A DNA stretch of 7,868 nucleotides from Anaerolineales bacterium UBA5069 (GTDB lineage Bacteria; Chloroflexota; Anaerolineae; Caldilineales; Caldilineaceae), in contig DIAV01000217.1 in assembly GCA_002415895.1 (NCBI GenBank), positions 15,859-23,726 of the forward strand, written 5' to 3'. Made by a program: the position numbers and the translations under genes. The number at the start of each line of letters is the position of its first letter. Positions within the stretch are counted from its first letter, which is position 1. The notes under the pieces are model-generated. The model was not told the origin of the DNA. It searched no databases and saw only the letters and a program-made list of their open reading frames with translations. This document shows, one piece after another, positions 4,558 through 7,868 of this stretch.

Positions 4558-6033
4558 ATGATCACCTCAGCGGCCACGCGCACCACAGCGCGCCGCCTCA
4601 ACCAGCCACTTCTGCTTGCAGCGCTCGTCCTGATTGCCATTGCGCTCGCTGTGCTGCCCCTGCGCATGGCGGCGCTGGCCGCCGCGGGGAGCGCAGCCCT
4701 GCTGCTCAGCCTGCGCTGGCCGTGGCTGCTCTGGGTTGGTGTGGGCGCTGCGCTCCCATTTGCCGCAGGGATCAAGCTCGCCGGTCCGTTAAGTCTGCTG
4801 GATCTCATGCTGGCGGCGGGGCTTGGCCTCTGGTTTGTAGATGGCGCGCGTCGCAAGTCGTTGCAGTTGCGCGCAACAGGTCCTGCCGTCGCCGCCATGC
4901 TTTATGCCGCGACGCTCTTTGCCTCTTCATTGGTTGCCACCGATTTGCCGCAGGCTGCGGCTGAAGTGGTAAAATGGCTCGAATTTGCCGCCGTGCTGCT
5001 GCTCGTCCCACAAATGGTGCGCGGTGCGGCGCAGGCGCGCTGGGTAACGGTCGCAATCATCGTTGCTGCATCGGCGCAGGCAGTCCTGGGCATCTATCAG
5101 TTTGTCTTTCAGGTGGGGCCCGAGTGGTTCATCATTCTGGATCGCTTCATGCGCGCCAGTGGCACCTTTAGCCAGCCCAACCCGTATGCAGGCTTTCTGG
5201 GGCTGGCGTTGCCCGTGGCGCTCAGCCTTGCGCTTCTGTCCGTGGGCAGCGCTTTGCGCCAGCCACGCCGCATGGTGGCTTGGCTATGGGCAGCTTTCTA
5301 CCTTGGCGCAACATTGCTGCTCGCCGCCGCGCTGCTTGCCAGTTGGAGCCGCGGCGGGTGGATCGGCGCCGCCGCCGGCGTCACTGTGGTCATTGTCATG
5401 CGCAGCCGTCGCGCCGCGTTGCTTTTTGCAGGCGTCGCTTTGCTTGTACTCGCCGCGCTTCTGCTGGGCAGCCTCTCACCCGCCCAACTACCACAACCCG
5501 TGGCCGCGCGCGTGCAGGAGGTGCCCGCCTTTTTCGGTGTGGGTGATCCTCTCAATCAGGAAGTGAACGACGACAACTTCGCCCTCATTGAGCGCCTTGC
5601 CCATTGGGTGGCTGCCCAACGCATGTTTGCAGCGTCACCGCTGCTGGGTGTTGGTCCCGGCAATTATGCCGCCGTCTACGACACCTACCGCCTGCCGCGC
5701 TGGGAAGAACCTCTCGGCCATGCCCACAACGTCTACCTTAACGTTTTGGCCGAAACTGGCATCATTGGCTTTGCCGCTTTTGTGGTACTCTGGTCAGCGA
5801 GTATAGTCTTCGTGGTGCGCCGCCGTGCGCACACGCGCGACGCCTGGGCCAACGCACTGGCCGTCGGCATGCTGGGCGTTCTTGCCCATCTTGCCGTCCA
5901 TAATCTGGTGGATAACTTGTTTGTGCAGGGCATGTACATTCTTGTCGCGCTCTGGCTTGCGCTGCTCGATGCATCAACATACGGTAGTCAAACGGATTCA
6001 GCGGCCGGTGCGGCCGCTTCAGTACACACGTAA
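4558..6033 (+). CDS. O-antigen ligase/polymerase family protein (Wzy/WaaL type)
   Basis: 491 residues from the ATG at 4558; a TTG at 4510 is in frame but has no ribosome binding site. It is a polytopic inner-membrane protein with roughly 10-12 hydrophobic segments beginning near residue 17. The Wzy_C signature is clear: SQPNPYAGFLGLALP (205-219), ASWSRGGWIG (261-270, conserved Arg265), then a long periplasmic-type loop (about 305-385) with AHWVAAQRMFAASPLLGVGPGNY, closing with GHAHNVYLNVLAETGIIG (387-404, conserved His pair 388/390), and a last group of helices. Such proteins join undecaprenyl-linked glycan units into a polymer (Wzy) or transfer a glycan to lipid or protein (WaaL, PglL); sequence alone does not separate these. 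A GtrA gene follows after 21 bases and a glycosyltransferase after that, supporting a role in surface polysaccharide or glycoprotein assembly. The N-terminus is Arg/Thr-rich and has no cleavable signal. Confidence 0.88.
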   Translation: MITSAATRTTARRLNQPLLLAALVLIAIALAVLPLRMAALAAAGSAALLLSLRWPWLLWVGVGAALPFAAGIKLAGPLSLLDLMLAAGLGLWFVDGARRKSLQLRATGPAVAAMLYAATLFASSLVATDLPQAAAEVVKWLEFAAVLLLVPQMVRGAAQARWVTVAIIVAASAQAVLGIYQFVFQVGPEWFIILDRFMRASGTFSQPNPYAGFLGLALPVALSLALLSVGSALRQPRRMVAWLWAAFYLGATLLLAAALLASWSRGGWIGAAAGVTVVIVMRSRRAALLFAGVALLVLAALLLGSLSPAQLPQPVAARVQEVPAFFGVGDPLNQEVNDDNFALIERLAHWVAAQRMFAASPLLGVGPGNYAAVYDTYRLPRWEEPLGHAHNVYLNVLAETGIIGFAAFVVLWSASIVFVVRRRAHTRDAWANALAVGMLGVLAHLAVHNLVDNLFVQGMYILVALWLALLDASTYGSQTDSAAGAAASVHT

Positions 6034-6054
6034 CCAGAAGGAACATCCCTCTAC

Positions 6055-6612
6055 ATGCCCAATTCGACGTTGCAGATGATCCAGTCGAAGGTCAGGACCC
6101 CGGAAGTTCGCCGCGCCGAAATGCAGCGCTTCGGCAAGTTCGCGACGGTCGGCCTGCTCGGCTCCATCACGCACTTTACCATCCTCAACGTCCTTGTCCA
6201 GTTCGCGGGCTCTCCCGAGCTGCTGGCCAACGCGCTGGGCTTCATTACCGCCGTGGTGCAGAATTTTTTCCTCAATCGCCGGTGGACCTACCCCGAGAGC
6301 CGCAGCCGCGACGCCCGTCGCCAATTAAGCCAGTTCTTCCTCGTGAGCATCATCGGCTTCTTCCTCAACATGGCCGTCTTCTCCACCGTGCTCTGGTTCC
6401 TTGAGCCAACCATGGACCGTATGATTGCTGACCCCAAATTCGCCCACTTCATGGCCTACAATGGGGCCTATGTGGTAGCCGTGGGCGTCGTTCTCTTCTG
6501 GAACTTTGCCGCCAACCGTATGTGGACCTATCGCGGCCTGACCCCCATGCAGCCCGTCGCCGCCATTGACCCTGCGGCCAACCTGCCCACCGACACAGCG
6601 CCCAAGGCCTGA
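6055..6612 (+). CDS. GtrA-family membrane protein
   Basis: 185 residues. GtrA proteins are small four-helix membrane proteins thought to help move lipid-linked sugars (for example undecaprenyl-phosphate-glucose) across the membrane for cell-surface glycosylation. Evidence: four hydrophobic segments at about 27-50, 57-73, 92-115 and 133-152; the two characteristic Asn/Trp/Arg motifs after helices 2 and 4, NFFLNRRWTYPES (70-82) and FWNFAANRMWTYRGL (148-162); and a basic N-terminus before helix 1. The C-terminal tail from 163 is Pro/Ala-rich and probably disordered, slightly longer than in minimal members. AAGGA at 6038-6042 is 12 bases before the ATG, a rather long spacing. It lies 21 bases after the Wzy/WaaL-family gene and is probably in the same transcript; its partner is probably the cluster's glycosyltransferase or another one elsewhere. 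Confidence 0.92.
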   Translation: MPNSTLQMIQSKVRTPEVRRAEMQRFGKFATVGLLGSITHFTILNVLVQFAGSPELLANALGFITAVVQNFFLNRRWTYPESRSRDARRQLSQFFLVSIIGFFLNMAVFSTVLWFLEPTMDRMIADPKFAHFMAYNGAYVVAVGVVLFWNFAANRMWTYRGLTPMQPVAAIDPAANLPTDTAPKA

Positions 6613-6634
6613 GGCGCTCAGACCCATTCACTCT

Positions 6635-7792
6635 GTGCGCAGCCACAGCACGCTCCCGCTGATTGCAATTGACTACACCCCGGCCGTGCGCCAAAGCGCC
6701 GGCATTGGGCGTATCATTCGCGGCCAAATCGACGCGCTGCTTGCCCTCGATCCCCCCTTCGACATTCGCCTCTTTGTCGTAGGGCGCCTTACGCGCGCCG
6801 AACGCGGTGCTTCACCCCGGCCCTTGACAGGCACGCCCCTCTCCGAGCGCAACATGGTGCGTCTTTGGCACCGCCTCAATGCGCCGCTACCCACCATCGA
6901 CACTTTCCTGGGCCGCCGCCCCGACCTGCTCCATGCCACCGATTTTGTGCTGCCGCCCACACGCGCGCGCCGCACGCTGCTCACCGTGCATGACCTTGCC
7001 TTCCTCTTTTACCCCGAGGCCGCCATGCCCGGCCTCCAACGCTACCTCAACGTTGTGGTGCCCCGCAGCGTAGCCCGCGCCGACTTTGTGATTGCCGACA
7101 GCGCCCACACAGCGCGCGACCTTGCCACCCAGTGGCAGGTGCCCGCCGACCGCCTCGCCGTCGTCTATGGCGCGATTGACCCCGCACGCTTTCACCCCGT
7201 GGATGATCCCGCCGCAGGCGCCGCCGTGCGCGCCCGCTACAATCTGGGCAGCGCGCCCTATATCCTCACCCTCAGCCGCCTGGAGCCGCGCAAGAACCAC
7301 GTGCGGCTGATTGAGGCCTTTGCGCGCGCCAGAGCCGCCGGCATCGAAGACCACCTCGTCATTGGCGGCGGCAAGGGCTGGCTGTATGAAGAAATCTTTG
7401 CCCGCGTCAAGGCGCTCGACCTGGAGCACGCCGTTCACTTCACCGGTTTCGTGGCCGATGACGACCTGCCCGCGCTCTACAGCGGCGCACGCTTCTTCGC
7501 CTATCCTTCCCTGTACGAAGGCTTTGGCCTGCCCGTGGTCGAGGCGCTTGCCTGCGGCCTCCCCGTGCTCGCGGGTGACAACTCCTGCCTGCCCGAAGCG
7601 GGTGGCCCGGGCGCGCTCTATGTGAACGCACTCGATGTCGACGCCATTGCTTCCGGCATGGTGACTCTTGCCCAGAATCCGGCCCTGCGCGCCGCGCTTG
7701 CCGCCGCCGGCAGCGCCCACGCAGCGCGCTTCACCTGGGCGCGCAGCGCACGTGCCCTCCTTGACGTCTACACGAACGCCCTTGCCGCCTAA
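6635..7792 (+). CDS. Glycosyltransferase family 4 (GT-B fold)
   Basis: 385 residues if started at the GTG at 6635. The frame is open upstream to a TTG at 6566 inside the gtrA gene; neither start has a good ribosome binding site, but homology-like sequence begins only at LPLIAIDYTPAVRQSAGIGR, so the short form is preferred. Counting from the GTG: acceptor-side domain with SAGIGRIIRGQID (21-33) and LLTVHDLAFLFYPE (115-128); nucleotide-sugar domain with LTLSRLEPRKNH (211-222), VIGGGKGWLYEEI (242-254) and the EX7E motif in YEGFGLPVVEA (294-304, Glu295 and Glu303). These are typical of GT4 mannosyl/rhamnosyl/glucosyltransferases that use a nucleotide-diphosphate sugar with retention of configuration; the exact sugar cannot be told. 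There is no signal peptide or membrane helix; it is likely cytoplasmic or membrane-associated. It is the last gene of the cluster, 22 bases after gtrA, and a hairpin follows 20 bases after its stop. Confidence 0.9.
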   Translation: MRSHSTLPLIAIDYTPAVRQSAGIGRIIRGQIDALLALDPPFDIRLFVVGRLTRAERGASPRPLTGTPLSERNMVRLWHRLNAPLPTIDTFLGRRPDLLHATDFVLPPTRARRTLLTVHDLAFLFYPEAAMPGLQRYLNVVVPRSVARADFVIADSAHTARDLATQWQVPADRLAVVYGAIDPARFHPVDDPAAGAAVRARYNLGSAPYILTLSRLEPRKNHVRLIEAFARARAAGIEDHLVIGGGKGWLYEEIFARVKALDLEHAVHFTGFVADDDLPALYSGARFFAYPSLYEGFGLPVVEALACGLPVLAGDNSCLPEAGGPGALYVNALDVDAIASGMVTLAQNPALRAALAAAGSAHAARFTWARSARALLDVYTNALAA

Positions 7793-7812
7793 GCCGCTGA
7801 CGGTTGCGTAGT

Positions 7813-7835
7813 GGGGGCTTCCAGCCCTCCGTTTT
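7813..7835 (+). terminator. Candidate terminator after the glycosyltransferase gene
   Basis: GGGGGCT (7813-7819) pairs with AGCCCTC (7823-7829) around a three-base loop, with one G·T pair, and is followed two bases later by TTTT (7832-7835). The stem is GC-rich and well placed, 20 bases after the stop codon, but the T run is short. The remaining bases to 7868 hold nothing I can identify. Confidence 0.5.
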
Positions 7836-7868
7836 CAGATCAACGCAGCAGCACTTCATGCAGGCTAG

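Noticed and set aside
4470..4964. 164-codon plus-strand frame beginning inside the terminator hairpin
   Set aside because: It overlaps the Wzy/WaaL-family gene in another frame and lacks hydrophobic segments or motifs; it is a shadow.
6887..7720. 277-codon minus-strand frame over the glycosyltransferase gene
   Set aside because: It is antisense to a gene with full GT4 motifs; its Gly/Ala/Val-rich product is typical of a shadow frame.
1..7868. CRISPR array, tRNA, rRNA, insertion sequence or attachment site
   Set aside because: I found no regularly spaced repeats, no cloverleaf with a TTC-type arm, no transposase or integrase gene and no terminal inverted repeats with target duplication.

Overview
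This 7.9 kb window is GC-rich and bacterial. It is densely coded except for several intergenic gaps of 100-250 bases that are unusually rich in hairpins. The lineage is inferred from protein style only: a CpXC zinc-ribbon protein with a long helical tail, the divergent O-methyltransferase, and O-antigen-ligase, GtrA and GT4 proteins rich in Ala, Arg and Leu. These suggest a member of the Chloroflexota (Anaerolineae/Caldilineae type), but there is no rRNA or marker gene to prove it.

Left half, all protein genes on the minus strand (read right to left): an O-methyltransferase (3966-3283), a sugar-phosphate isomerase/epimerase-like TIM barrel (3031-2231), a CpXC zinc-ribbon protein (2005-401) and the start of cinA (281 to beyond the left edge). 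They are separated by 119-251 bases and look like individually transcribed genes rather than one tight operon. The gap 3032-3282 carries the most interesting object: on the opposite (plus) strand a near-consensus promoter (TTGACA, 18 bases, TACAAT) is followed about 80 bases later by a long terminator hairpin with seven Ts, and no plus-strand gene lies in or just after it. I read this as a stand-alone structured small RNA of about 136 nt. A 10+10 bp inverted repeat lies between it and the divergent isomerase gene.

Right half, plus strand: a small single-pass membrane protein (4168-4413), then after a strong hairpin a three-gene surface-polysaccharide cluster: a Wzy/WaaL-family polymerase or ligase (4558-6033), a GtrA-family four-helix membrane protein (6055-6612) and a GT4 glycosyltransferase (about 6635-7792). 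Gaps inside the cluster are about 21-22 bases, so they are probably co-transcribed. The first gene appears to have a -10 box placed so that transcription would begin at its ATG (leaderless mRNA).

Working together: the GT4 enzyme would add sugars to a lipid-linked glycan, GtrA would help move a lipid-linked sugar across the membrane, and the Wzy/WaaL protein would polymerise or ligate the product outside. No mobile element, CRISPR array, tRNA or rRNA is visible.
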